Assembly (NCBI RefSeq): GCF_028688855.1
Contig: NZ_JAQTXI010000002.1
Span: 124,001 to 188,000, forward strand
DNA: 64,000 bases
Direction: 5' to 3'
Origin: Neomegalonema sp.
Lineage (GTDB): Bacteria; Pseudomonadota; Alphaproteobacteria; Rhodobacterales; Rhodobacteraceae
The number at the start of each line of letters is the position of its first letter. The first letter of the stretch is position 1. Below the pieces are notes generated by a model. The model was not told the origin of the DNA, did no database searches, and was given only the letters and a program-made list of their open reading frames with translations. Shown one piece after another: positions 43,771 to 52,588 of the stretch. Both the position numbers and the translations under genes were made by a program.

Positions 43771-44969
43771 GCCGCGACCTCGCCCCGCTCTCGGCGCGCG
43801 CGCTGAGCCGTCGCCGCGCCGTCGAGGCCCGGATCGGGGAATTCGTCGAGCTGCGCCGCGAGCTGCATCAGCGCCCCGAGCTGGCTTTTCAAGAGCAGGA
43901 GACCAGCGAGCGCCTTGCGGGGCTCCTGCGCGGCTGGGGCTATGACGTGGCCTCCGGGATCGCCGGAACGGGCCTCGTCGCCAGCCTGACGCGCGGCTCG
44001 GGAAGCCGCATCCTCGGGCTGCGCGCCGATATGGACGCCCTGCCCATCCAGGAGACCACAGGCCTCGACTGGGCCAGCCTGAATCAGGGCGTCTCGCACG
44101 CCTGCGGCCATGACGGACATATGGCGATCCTGCTCGCCGCCGCCCGCTGGCTGGCCGAGGAAGGCGAATTCTCCGGGACTCTGCGCCTGATCCTCCAGCC
44201 CGCCGAAGAGATCGGCGCGGGCGCGAAGAAGATGATCGAGGAAGGGCTCTTCACGCGCTTCCCCGTGGACGCCGTCTTCGGGCTGCATAACTGGCCGGGC
44301 GTTCCGGTCGGGAAGTTCGGATTCGTGACGGGGCCGGCCATGGCCTCGGTGGATCTGGCGGAAGTCCGCATCCAGGGCCGGGGCGGCCATGGCGCCGAGC
44401 CCCATGAAACCATCGACCCGGTTCTGGCGGCGGCCCATGTGGTCACGGCGCTGCAATCGGTCGTCTCGCGCAACGTCGATCCGCGCGAGATGGCGGTGGT
44501 CACGGTCGGGGCGATCCATGGCGGGGCGGCCGCCAACGTCATCCCGGACTTCGTGGATCTGCGGCTGTCTCTGCGCGCCTTCACCCCGGAGAACCGCGCC
44601 TTCCTGCAAGAGCGCGTCCCCGCCGTCGTCAAGGCCGCGGCGGCGGTCTTCGGCGCCGAGGCGGAGGTCCGGCTGAAGACCGGATTCCCGAGCCTGATCA
44701 ATCCGGCGGCGCAGGTCGCCTTCGCGCAGGAGGTCGCCGAGGAGGCGCTCGGGCCGGAGGCGGTCCTGACGGATTTCCGTCCCCGCACCGCCAGCGAAGA
44801 CTTCGCCTACATGCTTCAGGCGCGCCCCGGGGCCTATCTCTTCGTCGGGATCGGCGAGGGCGCGCCCCTCCATAGCCCCGCCTACCGCTTCAACGACGCG
44901 ATTCTGGCTCCCGCCGCGACCTTCTGGGCCGCGCTGGCCGAACGCTTTCTTCAGGAGAGCCCCGCATGA
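43767..44969 (+). CDS. M20-family amidohydrolase (N-acyl-amino-acid deacylase)
   Basis: 400 residues. Metal ligands in [10 protein letters not shown], the catalytic glutamate pair in [13 protein letters not shown], and ligand histidines in GLHNWP and [10 protein letters not shown] are all present, as in M20D (HipO/YxeP) enzymes. Family members remove acyl groups from N-acyl amino acids; here the likely job is deacetylating N-acetylcysteine released by the oxygenase. It is coupled to both neighbours by ATGA overlaps. Confidence 0.92.
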   Translation: MSRDLAPLSARALSRRRAVEARIGEFVELRRELHQRPELAFQEQETSERLAGLLRGWGYDVASGIAGTGLVASLTRGSGSRILGLRADMDALPIQETTGLDWASLNQGVSHACGHDGHMAILLAAARWLAEEGEFSGTLRLILQPAEEIGAGAKKMIEEGLFTRFPVDAVFGLHNWPGVPVGKFGFVTGPAMASVDLAEVRIQGRGGHGAEPHETIDPVLAAAHVVTALQSVVSRNVDPREMAVVTVGAIHGGAAANVIPDFVDLRLSLRAFTPENRAFLQERVPAVVKAAAAVFGAEAEVRLKTGFPSLINPAAQVAFAQEVAEEALGPEAVLTDFRPRTASEDFAYMLQARPGAYLFVGIGEGAPLHSPAYRFNDAILAPAATFWAALAERFLQESPA

Positions 44970-45598
44970 CCGATCTCCTTCCCGACCTCCTGATCGAGAG
45001 CGGCCCCACGGATCCGCGCGCCCGGCCTCTGGTCGAGGATCTCATCCGCGAATATGACTCGCGCTACGGAACGCTCTTCGACCGCGACGGGGCGAAGACC
45101 GAAGTCTACCGCTATCCGCCCGAGGCCTTCGCGCCGCCGGAGGGGAATTTCCTGCTGCTCCTGCGAAATGGCGAGGCCATCGCAGGCGGGGCCTTCATGC
45201 GTCACGCCGATCCCGGCGCCGCCGAATTCAAACGCATCTGGACTCGCAGGGATCTGCGCCGCCAGGGTCTGGCGCGGCGGATCGTGCGGGCGCTGGAGGA
45301 GCAGGCCGCCGCTCAGGGCTACACCCGCGTTTACCTCACCACCGGATTCCGTCAGCCCGAAGCCGCCGGACTTTATCTCACCGACGGCTATCGGCCGCTC
45401 TTCGAGCCCGATCTCGATCCGGCTTTCTACAAGACCCTCCCCTTTGAAAAGCACATCGGCGTCGAGGCCGGAAAGCCCGGCTCCGCGCCGCTCAAGGCGC
45501 CCGATCCCGATCTTCCCGCGCAACTCGGCGTGACGGTTTCTCCGGAAGCCCTCGCGGCTCTGCGCGCCCGCTCCAGACTGGAGGTCCAAGCCCGATGA
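44966..45598 (+). CDS. GNAT N-acetyltransferase (SnaA-like candidate)
   Basis: 210 residues. The GNAT acetyl-CoA loop is RRDLRRQGLARR, with YTRVYLTTGFRQPEAAGLYL at the C-terminal half of the fold. It lies between the deacylase and the transporter with four-base overlaps, the arrangement of the Bacillus SnaA (YtmI) acetyltransferase that N-acetylates S-modified cysteines. An ~40-residue tail after the domain is unconserved. Confidence 0.87.
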   Translation: MTDLLPDLLIESGPTDPRARPLVEDLIREYDSRYGTLFDRDGAKTEVYRYPPEAFAPPEGNFLLLLRNGEAIAGGAFMRHADPGAAEFKRIWTRRDLRRQGLARRIVRALEEQAAAQGYTRVYLTTGFRQPEAAGLYLTDGYRPLFEPDLDPAFYKTLPFEKHIGVEAGKPGSAPLKAPDPDLPAQLGVTVSPEALAALRARSRLEVQAR

Positions 45599-47394
45599 CG
45601 AGCATTTCAGATTTCCCCCGAAGCCGCTCCTCCGCCGCTCAGGAAGCCTCCGCCCCGCAGGATCTCCGTAACCTGACCATCGTGCCCGCGCGCAATTACG
45701 GAAGACTCGCAGGCGGCCTGCTCGGCGCGGCGATCCTGCTGCTCCTGCTGAATTCGGTGCTGGGGAATCCGCGCTGGGGCTGGGACGTCTTCGCGGAATG
45801 GTTCTTCGCCGAGCCGGTTCTCGCCGGACTCGGACGCACGCTGCTGCTGACGCTGCTCGGCTCCATCTTCGGCTTCGCGCTCGGGACGCTGCTGGCTCTG
45901 GCGCGGGTGTCGAGCGCGCCGCTGCTGGCCGCCACGGCCTGGGGCTTCATCTGGCTCTTCCGTTCGATTCCGCTGATCGTGCTGCTGCTGATCCTGAACA
46001 ACCTCGGCTATCTCTACGAGCGGGTTTCGCTGGGCCTGCCCTTCACCGACTACAAGCTCTTCGATTACTCCACCACGGCGCTCGTCACGCCCTTTCTCGC
46101 GGCGGTGATCGGCCTGACGCTGAACCTCGGCGCCTTCTCGGCGGAGGTCATCCGCGGCGGCATCCTCTCGGTGGATCAGGGCCAGCATGAAGCCGCCGCC
46201 GCTCTGGGCCTGCCGAAAGGTCGTCAGGCGCGGCGGATCGTGCTGCCTCAGGCGATGCGCGCCATCCTGCCCACCGCCTTCAACGAGATCATCGGCCTGG
46301 CCAAGGGCACGTCCATGGTCTACGTGCTGGCGCTGCCGGAATTGTTCTACACCATCCAGATCATCTATCGCCGCAATCTGGAGGTCATCCCGCTGCTCAT
46401 GGTGGCGACGGTCTGGTATCTCGTCATCCTGAGCGCGCTGTCGGTGATCCAGTATCACGTCGAGCGCCATTACGCCCGGGGCGCGCTGCGCAATCTGCCG
46501 CCCAACGCCTTCCGAGAGCCTTTCGTCAAGCTCGGGCTGCTGCGTCCCGAAGCGCCTTCCCGCCCCGCCCCGATCCGGGAGACGCCCCGCGCCGCCGCCC
46601 CCCTCGCCGGAAGCTGGACCGAGAGCCTGCCGCCCGGCGGAGAAGTGGTCGTCCGCAATCTCTCCAAGAGCTTCGGCGATCTGAAGGTTCTCGACGACGT
46701 GTCGCTGACCCTGCCGCCCGGCAGCGTGACGGTGATCCTCGGGCAATCGGGCTCGGGGAAGTCGACGCTCCTGCGGGCGATCAACCATCTGGAGCGCGCG
46801 GATTCCGGCTTCGTCGCGCTGGACGGCGAACTGATCGGCTATCGCCGCGAAGGCGACAAGCTCTACGAGCTGCGGGAAAGCGAGATCCTCGCCCGCCGCG
46901 CCGACGTCGGCATGGTGTTCCAGAACTTCAACCTCTTCCCGCATCTGACGGTTCTCGAAAACCTGATCGAGGCGCCGATCTCGGTGCGGGGCGTCCCGCG
47001 CGCCGAGGCCGAGGCCCTCGCCCGCGAGCTTCTGGCCCGCGTCGGGCTGGCCGACAAGGCCGCCGCCTATCCGCGCCAGCTTTCGGGCGGACAGCAACAG
47101 CGCGTCGCCATCGCGCGGGCTCTGGCGCTCAAGCCCAAGGTGCTGCTCTTCGACGAACCCACCTCCGCGCTGGATCCCGAACTCGTCAATGAAGTCCTCG
47201 ACGTGATCAAGCGGCTGGCGCGCTCCGGCGCGACCCTCGCGGTGGTGACCCACGAGATCGGATTCGCCCGCGAAGTCGCCGACCGCGTCGTCTTCATGGA
47301 CAAGGGCCGCGTGATCGAAAGCGGACCTCCGGACCAGGTTCTCGGCGCGCCGAAGCATCCGCGCACCATCGAATTCCTCGCCAAGGTTTTGTGA
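45595..47394 (+). CDS. cystine-type ABC permease fused to its ATPase
   Basis: 599 residues. Residues ~35-300 are a His/Glu/Gln-family permease with four or five membrane helices and the EAA loop (EAAAALGLPKGRQARRIVLP, ~199-218). A Pro/Ala linker (~315-345) joins a complete ATPase: Walker A GQSGSGKST (~383-391), QNFNLFPH Q-loop, LSGGQQQR (~497) and LLFDEPTSALD (~517). In the usual TcyL/TcyN or YecS/YecC systems these are separate genes. The fusion would give a transporter from two identical chains. The two binding proteins follow directly. Confidence 0.92.
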   Translation: MTSISDFPRSRSSAAQEASAPQDLRNLTIVPARNYGRLAGGLLGAAILLLLLNSVLGNPRWGWDVFAEWFFAEPVLAGLGRTLLLTLLGSIFGFALGTLLALARVSSAPLLAATAWGFIWLFRSIPLIVLLLILNNLGYLYERVSLGLPFTDYKLFDYSTTALVTPFLAAVIGLTLNLGAFSAEVIRGGILSVDQGQHEAAAALGLPKGRQARRIVLPQAMRAILPTAFNEIIGLAKGTSMVYVLALPELFYTIQIIYRRNLEVIPLLMVATVWYLVILSALSVIQYHVERHYARGALRNLPPNAFREPFVKLGLLRPEAPSRPAPIRETPRAAAPLAGSWTESLPPGGEVVVRNLSKSFGDLKVLDDVSLTLPPGSVTVILGQSGSGKSTLLRAINHLERADSGFVALDGELIGYRREGDKLYELRESEILARRADVGMVFQNFNLFPHLTVLENLIEAPISVRGVPRAEAEALARELLARVGLADKAAAYPRQLSGGQQQRVAIARALALKPKVLLFDEPTSALDPELVNEVLDVIKRLARSGATLAVVTHEIGFAREVADRVVFMDKGRVIESGPPDQVLGAPKHPRTIEFLAKVL

Positions 47395-47429
47395 AACCTC
47401 CCCCTTCCCCAGATCAAAGGCTTTCTCCC

Positions 47430-48380
47430 ATGATCATCCGATCCCGACTTCGCGGCCTGCTGCTGGGCGCCGCTCTGGTCTTCGCGCCGCCCGCCGCCTT
47501 CGCCGCCGAACAGGCTGCGCCGGTCGCCGAGATCGACCTCAGCCCCGAACAGGCGGGCCGCGTGCGCGCCCAGGTCGTTCCGGAGGCCGTGGCGCTCATC
47601 CCCGCCGACTTCAGGTTCGTGACGCCCGGCAAGCTGACCGTGGCCTCGGTGCCCGGACATCTGCCCTTCGCGGCCTACGCCACGGACACGAAGACCTCCG
47701 TCGGCGCCGAGCCGGACATCGCCCAACTGGTGGCGGACAGCCTCGGGCTGGAGCTTGAGCTCGTGCCGGTGGCCTGGGCCGACTGGCCGCTGGGCGTGAC
47801 CTCGGGCAAATACGACGCGGTGATCCACAACGTCACCGTCACCGAGGAGCGCAAGGACAAGTTCGACTTCGCGACCTATCGTCAGGATCTCATCGGCTTC
47901 TACGTCGCCAACGACAGCAAGGTGCTGAAGATCGACGGCGCGCCGGATGTGGCGGGCCTGAAGGTGGCCGTGGGCTCGGGCACCAATCAGGAGCAGATCC
48001 TCCTGCGCTGGATCGAGGAGAACAAGGCGGCGGGCCTCCCCGACGCCCAGGTCCTCTATTACGACGATCCGGCCGTGCTGGATCTGGCGCTGCTCTCGGG
48101 CCGCATCGACGCCTATCTGCATCCGAACGCCGTCCAGGCCTTCAAGGCCCGGCGCGAGGGCAAGACGCGGCTCGTGGGCGTCTTCTCCGGCGGATTCCCG
48201 GAAACCGCTGAAATCGCCGTCGCGACCCGCAAGGGCTCGGGGATCGCTCCGGCCTTCGCCGCCGCCCTCAACGCCCAGATCGCCAGTGGAAATTACCTGC
48301 TCGCGCTGGAACGCTGGGGACTCGGGGCCGAAGCCGTGACGGAATCCCGCGTCAATCCGCCGGGCCTGCCCCGCAAGTGA
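47430..48380 (+). CDS. cystine-type ABC substrate-binding protein 1
   Basis: 316 residues. The signal peptide ends AAFA-AEQA. The family 3 binding fold is seen in TSVGAEPDIAQLVADSLGLE, VTSGKYDAVIHNVTVTEERK and VAVGSGTNQEQILL. The chosen ATG has AAAGG nine bases upstream and starts the signal peptide; an in-frame GTG overlapping the previous stop would add 13 poor residues. Pairs with the fused transporter just upstream. Confidence 0.9.
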   Translation: MIIRSRLRGLLLGAALVFAPPAAFAAEQAAPVAEIDLSPEQAGRVRAQVVPEAVALIPADFRFVTPGKLTVASVPGHLPFAAYATDTKTSVGAEPDIAQLVADSLGLELELVPVAWADWPLGVTSGKYDAVIHNVTVTEERKDKFDFATYRQDLIGFYVANDSKVLKIDGAPDVAGLKVAVGSGTNQEQILLRWIEENKAAGLPDAQVLYYDDPAVLDLALLSGRIDAYLHPNAVQAFKARREGKTRLVGVFSGGFPETAEIAVATRKGSGIAPAFAAALNAQIASGNYLLALERWGLGAEAVTESRVNPPGLPRK

Positions 48381-48387
48381 CCCCTGC

Positions 48388-48414
48388 GGCGGCCTCTCCG
48401 CAAGGGAGGCCGCC
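48388..48414 (+). terminator. GCAA-loop hairpin between the two binding-protein genes
   Basis: GGCGGCCTCTCC and GGGAGGCCGCC arms (one bulge) close on GCAA. It sits between two genes of one operon and so probably protects or attenuates the mRNA rather than ending it. Confidence 0.6.
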
Positions 48415-48442
48415 TTCTCCTCCCGCCCTTCAGGTGAAGTCC

Positions 48443-49384
48443 ATGCGTTCGCTCTCCGGATTCCTCCCCCTCGCCGCGACGGCCTTTCTGCTCCAGGCGC
48501 CCGCCCTCTCCGCCGCCGAAGCTCCCGCGCCCGTCTTCGACTTCAGCGCCGAACAGGCCGCGCGTCCTCGCGCCGAAGCCTCGGAGGCCGTGGCCGCAGC
48601 CTTGCCCGAGGGCTTCGCCTTCGTCGAGCCCGGCAAGCTGACCGTGGCCGTGGCGCCTTCCGTCGCGCCTCTGGCCTTCTACGCCGAAGACGCCCGCACG
48701 CCCGTCGGAGCGGATCCGGACATCGCGCAGCTGCTCGCCGACAAGCTCGGACTCGAGTTGAAGCTGAACGCCGTGGCCTGGGTCGACTGGCCGCTCGGGC
48801 TGGCCTCGGGCAAATATGACGCCGTGATCTCCAACGTCGGCGTGACCGAGGCCCGCAAGGAGAAATTCGACTTCTCCACCTATCGCCTCGGGCTGCACGG
48901 CTTCTACGCCGGGCTGAACAGCGGGATCGCCCCCATCGCCGAGCCGAAGGACGTCGCCGGATTGCGGATCATCGTCGGCGCCTCGACCAATCAGGAGCGC
49001 ATCCTCACGCTCTGGGACGAGCGCAACCGCGCCGAAGGACTCAAGCCGGTCGAATTCAAGTATTTCGACGACGAGGCCGCCAGCCTTCTGGCGCTGGCCG
49101 CAGGTCGGGCCGACGTGATCGTCCAGCCGCACGCCACCCTGGTCTATCTGGCGGCGCGGGACAGGAATCTGCGGCGGCTCGGAGTCCTCAGCGCCGGATG
49201 GCCGGAGCGCTCGGACGTGGCCGTGACCACCCGCAAGGGCTCGGGTCTGGCGCCGGTCCTGACCCTGGCGCTCAACGAGCTGATCGCGGAGGGCCTCTAC
49301 GCCCGGTCTCTGGCCCGCTGGGGCGTCGAGGCGGAGGCTCTGGAGGTCTCGGAGACCAATCCCAAGGGCCTGCCCAAGTTCTAG
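48443..49384 (+). CDS. cystine-type ABC substrate-binding protein 2
   Basis: 313 residues. The signal peptide ends ALS-AAEA. It is a clear paralogue of the preceding protein: PVGADPDIAQLLADKLGLEL, SGKYDAVISNVGVTEARK and IIVGASTNQERIL align, and both end in NPxGLPK. Divergence in the second lobe suggests a different ligand. Start ATG has AGGTGAAG upstream. Confidence 0.9.
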   Translation: MRSLSGFLPLAATAFLLQAPALSAAEAPAPVFDFSAEQAARPRAEASEAVAAALPEGFAFVEPGKLTVAVAPSVAPLAFYAEDARTPVGADPDIAQLLADKLGLELKLNAVAWVDWPLGLASGKYDAVISNVGVTEARKEKFDFSTYRLGLHGFYAGLNSGIAPIAEPKDVAGLRIIVGASTNQERILTLWDERNRAEGLKPVEFKYFDDEAASLLALAAGRADVIVQPHATLVYLAARDRNLRRLGVLSAGWPERSDVAVTTRKGSGLAPVLTLALNELIAEGLYARSLARWGVEAEALEVSETNPKGLPKF

Positions 49385-49430
49385 AGCATGTTCCAGAGAA
49401 GCCTTTTCGGCTTCGCGTCGCGAAGATGCG
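49385..49430 (+). repeat. intergenic element with two overlapping hairpins
   Basis: It follows the stop codon in CTAGAGCATGTTCCAGAG, a prefix that recalls dispersed intergenic repeats of Alphaproteobacteria (memory, not a search). GAAGCC-TTTTC-GGCTTC (49398-49414) and CTTCGCG-T-CGCGAAG (49411-49425) share bases and cannot form together. Confidence 0.4.
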
Positions 49431-49499
49431 GCCACAAGAGACATCGGAGCCTTCGAACGATCCCGAAAGGATCGGGCGACGCTCCAGGGAGCCCGCGCC

Positions 49500-50534
49500 A
49501 TGGTCGATTTCACCGGAATCTCCGAGCTTCATTTCCTCATCCCCGGCAATTTCGAGGAGGAGAACCCCCGCGCCGGGCTGGAGCGCACGCTCGATCTCAT
49601 CGCGGAGGGCGAGAAGCTCGGCTACGCCGGAGCCTGGGTCCGTCAACGCCATCTGGAGCGCGGCGTCTCCTCGGCGGCGGTCTTCCTCGCCGCCGCGACC
49701 CAGCGCACCACGCGGATCAAGCTCGGGACGGCGGTGATTCAACTCGGCTACGAAACCCCCTTCCGCCTCGCCGAAGACCTCGCCATGGTCGACGTGCTGT
49801 CCGGCGGGCGGCTTCAGGTCGGCGTGAGCGCCGGACCGCCGCCTTTCGGCCCTCTGCTCGGCGATCTCCTCTACGACGGAGATCCCGAGCGCATCGACTA
49901 CTCCCACGCCCGCGCCGAACGACTCGCCTGGGCGATCCGCGCCGAGCCCCTCCACAAGGAGAGCCTCGCGGGCAACGCCGCAAGCGCGCAGATCCCGAGG
50001 CTCCAGCCGGTGGCGCAAGGTCTGGCGGATCGGCTCTGGTATGGCGGGGGCTCGCTGAAATCGGCGGCCTGGGCGGGGCGCGCCGGATTCCGCCTGCTCG
50101 GCGGCAACATCGTCACGGGCGAGCGCACGGAGGATTTCCTCACGGCGCAGAACGCCCTGCTCGACGCCTTCCAGGCCAATTGGCGCGGCTCCGGCCCGGC
50201 TCCGGAGGCGGGACTCGGGCGGGTGATCCTGCCGACGGATTCCGCCTCCCCCGCGACCCGGCGCCGCTACGTCGAATTCGCCGCCTCCCGGGACGCGCGC
50301 ACCAGAGCTCCGCAAGGCGAACGCCGGACGCTCTTCCTGCCGGACATCGTGGGGAGCACCGAAGAGATCGCCGAACGTCTGCGCGCGGATTCCGTCGTGA
50401 GCCGGGTGTCCTCCCTGCGGCTTGAATTGCCCTATGAATTCGAGGCGGAGGATTACGCCCAGATCCTCCATGACGGAATCCGGCTCCGGGGGCTGCTCGC
50501 GCCGGAGCGCAAGGCCGAGCCTCTGGGCGCCTGA
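49500..50534 (+). CDS. LLM class flavin-dependent oxidoreductase
   Basis: 344 residues. LLM barrel: GYAGAWVRQRHLERGVSSAA, TRIKLGTAVIQLGYETPFRL and MVDVLSGGRLQVGVSAGPPP. It is closer to general LLM enzymes than to SsuD or NtaA. It ends the rightward operon after a 115-base gap with hairpins, so expression may be lower than that of the genes before it. The substrate is presumably another S-containing compound; inference from context only. Confidence 0.82.
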   Translation: MVDFTGISELHFLIPGNFEEENPRAGLERTLDLIAEGEKLGYAGAWVRQRHLERGVSSAAVFLAAATQRTTRIKLGTAVIQLGYETPFRLAEDLAMVDVLSGGRLQVGVSAGPPPFGPLLGDLLYDGDPERIDYSHARAERLAWAIRAEPLHKESLAGNAASAQIPRLQPVAQGLADRLWYGGGSLKSAAWAGRAGFRLLGGNIVTGERTEDFLTAQNALLDAFQANWRGSGPAPEAGLGRVILPTDSASPATRRRYVEFAASRDARTRAPQGERRTLFLPDIVGSTEEIAERLRADSVVSRVSSLRLELPYEFEAEDYAQILHDGIRLRGLLAPERKAEPLGA

Positions 50535-50552
50535 GCCCCCAGGTCGCCGCCC

Positions 50553-51449
50553 TCAGGTCAGGACGTAATCCTTCGGCAGGGGCGCGGGCGGAAGATCCGT
50601 CTCGCCCAGGGCGGCGCGCAGATTGATCTCGACGAGCGTGGCGTAGGCCGAGATGGGCAGGTCGTTGGGCGCCAGACCGAAAGGCTCCTCCAGCTCCTCG
50701 CCCACGGCGTCGAGCCCGAAGAAGGTGTAGGCCGCCAGCATCGTCGCCAGAGGCGAAGCCCAGCCGAGGCTGTCGGCCAGGCCGAAGGGCAGCATGAAGC
50801 AGAAGAGATAGGCCGTCCGGTGCAGCAGCAGCGCATAGGGGAAAGGCAAGGGCGTATTGGCCAGGCGCTCGCAGCCCACCAGCGCCTGATTCAGCCGCAC
50901 GAGGCTTTCATTGAGCGTCAGGGCCTCGACCGGCTCCAGCCGCCCCGCCCGGAGCAAGGCCCCGATCCGGCGGGAGATCTGCGTCAGGAAGGCGTCGGCG
51001 GGATTGATCGGACCGGGGCTCGCGCCGGGCTCCAGTCCGCCGGATTCGCGGCGCAGCTGGCGGACCGCCGCTCCGGCGAAGCCCACCACCGCGTGCAGGA
51101 TCTCGCGGCGCTCCGGCGAGACCTGGCCGGGGCCAGGGTCCAGAACGATGGTCTGGCGCGCGAGATCCCGCGCGGTCTGGATGATCTGGCCCCAGAGCTT
51201 GCGCGCCTCCCACCAGCGGTCGTAGCTGGCGTTGTTCTTGAAGCTCATGAAGACCGACAGAGCCACGCCGATCAGCGCGAAAGGCGCCGGATCCACGCTC
51301 GGCGCCAGGTCCGGCGCAAAGCGATGCGCCGCGACCACCAGAGCCGACAGCAGCCCCACGCCCAGAAGCTGAGGCCAGATGCGCGGAAGAATGGAGCCCT
51401 TCAGCACGAAGAACAGCTCCAGAGCGCCGGGACGTTTGCGGACGATCAT
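50553..51449 (-). CDS. bestrophin/UPF0187-family membrane channel
   Basis: 298 residues. Bacterial bestrophin landmarks: ALSVFMSFKNNASYDRWWEARKLWG in the first half and LLPFGLADSLGWASPLATML toward the end, with about four membrane helices. Relatives form pentameric anion or cation channels. The start ATG begins MIVRKRPG; upstream frame is Arg-rich noise. It converges on the LLM gene (18-base gap) and is unrelated to the sugar genes upstream of it as far as I can see. Confidence 0.88.
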   Translation of the reverse strand: MIVRKRPGALELFFVLKGSILPRIWPQLLGVGLLSALVVAAHRFAPDLAPSVDPAPFALIGVALSVFMSFKNNASYDRWWEARKLWGQIIQTARDLARQTIVLDPGPGQVSPERREILHAVVGFAGAAVRQLRRESGGLEPGASPGPINPADAFLTQISRRIGALLRAGRLEPVEALTLNESLVRLNQALVGCERLANTPLPFPYALLLHRTAYLFCFMLPFGLADSLGWASPLATMLAAYTFFGLDAVGEELEEPFGLAPNDLPISAYATLVEINLRAALGETDLPPAPLPKDYVLT

Positions 51450-51562
51450 CTGCGGACCGGAAGGAAAGGCGGAGCGCAAGGGACTCCGCCCGCCCAGTCT
51501 GCCCGGAGCGGCTTGCGCCGTCCAGCCGCCTGAGCCCGCCTGCGCCCTCCTGACGCGCGGCC

Positions 51563-52588
51563 TCAGCCCTCCGTGGAGAAGCGCAGCTCGATGCGGGCCG
51601 CGTAACGCTCGCCGGGGCGGAGGATCGCCGAGCCCGCCCCCCATTCCGGCGGCATGTTGACCGCATCGGGCCAGGCCTGAGGCTCCAGACAGAGGGCGTC
51701 ATGCCGGGCGTAGGCCCGCCCGCCCTTCCCCCTCACCGAGCCGTCGAGGAAATTCCCGGTGTAGAGCTGGAGCCCCGGCTGATCGGTGAGCAGCTCCATG
51801 CGGCGGCCCGTGACCGGATCGACAAGCTCCGCCCGCCCCTGATCCAGACAGAGGCAATGATCATAGCCGCCCTCAAGGCCGGTCAGAGGTTGGGTCCCGT
51901 CGCGGAAATCGAAGGGGGTTCCCTCGACGAAGGCCGGAAAGGAGGGAATCCGCGCTGCGTCCACCGGCAGATAGCGCGAGGCCGCCGCCTTGAAGCGATA
52001 GGTCAGAGCCGATTGCGGACGGCTCTCCAGACCCCGCGCCCCCGCCAGAGCGAAGAAGCTGTGATTGGTCAGCGCGACCGGCGTCGGAGCCTCGGCCTCG
52101 GCTTCGTGCAGGATGGTCAGGACCGCAACCTCTCCCTCCTGCGCGAGGCTGCAGGTCACCCGGACGCGCAGCTCTCCCGGAAAGCCCTGATCCCCATCCG
52201 GAGAGGTCAGCGTCAGCCGGACGAAGCCTTCCTCCGCCGCCTCGATCCGCCAGAGCCTGCGGTCGAAACCTTCCGGGCCGCCGTGGAGCGTGGTCTCGCC
52301 CTCGTTCCGCGCGAGGCGGACTTCGCGCCCGTCGAGCGTGAAGCGGCCTCCGGCGATGCGGTTGGCCACCCGCCCGATGGTCGAGCCGAAGAAGCTCCGG
52401 TGGTTCAGATAGCCCGCAAGATCGTCATGGCCCAGCACCACGTCGTCGAGGTCGCCGCGAGCATCCGGAACCTCGAGGCTCTGGAGCGTCGCGCCCCAGG
52501 TGAGGACCCGCGCCCGCGCCGCCCCCGCCCGCAAGGTGATCCGCTCGACGGAGGCGCCTTCGGGCGTCCGGCCGAAAGCTTCGATCAT
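51563..52588 (-). CDS. galM: aldose 1-epimerase (galactose mutarotase)
   Basis: 341 residues. Family residues: GSTIGRVANRIAGGRFTLDG, GGPEGFDRRLW (His upstream in TTLHGG), VALTNHSFFAL (catalytic His) and the C-terminal glutamate region LCLEPQAWPDA. It interconverts alpha and beta sugar anomers, providing the anomer for the sugar dehydrogenase, whose stop overlaps its ATG by four bases. Last gene of the leftward galactose operon. Confidence 0.92.
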   Translation of the reverse strand: MIEAFGRTPEGASVERITLRAGAARARVLTWGATLQSLEVPDARGDLDDVVLGHDDLAGYLNHRSFFGSTIGRVANRIAGGRFTLDGREVRLARNEGETTLHGGPEGFDRRLWRIEAAEEGFVRLTLTSPDGDQGFPGELRVRVTCSLAQEGEVAVLTILHEAEAEAPTPVALTNHSFFALAGARGLESRPQSALTYRFKAAASRYLPVDAARIPSFPAFVEGTPFDFRDGTQPLTGLEGGYDHCLCLDQGRAELVDPVTGRRMELLTDQPGLQLYTGNFLDGSVRGKGGRAYARHDALCLEPQAWPDAVNMPPEWGAGSAILRPGERYAARIELRFSTEG

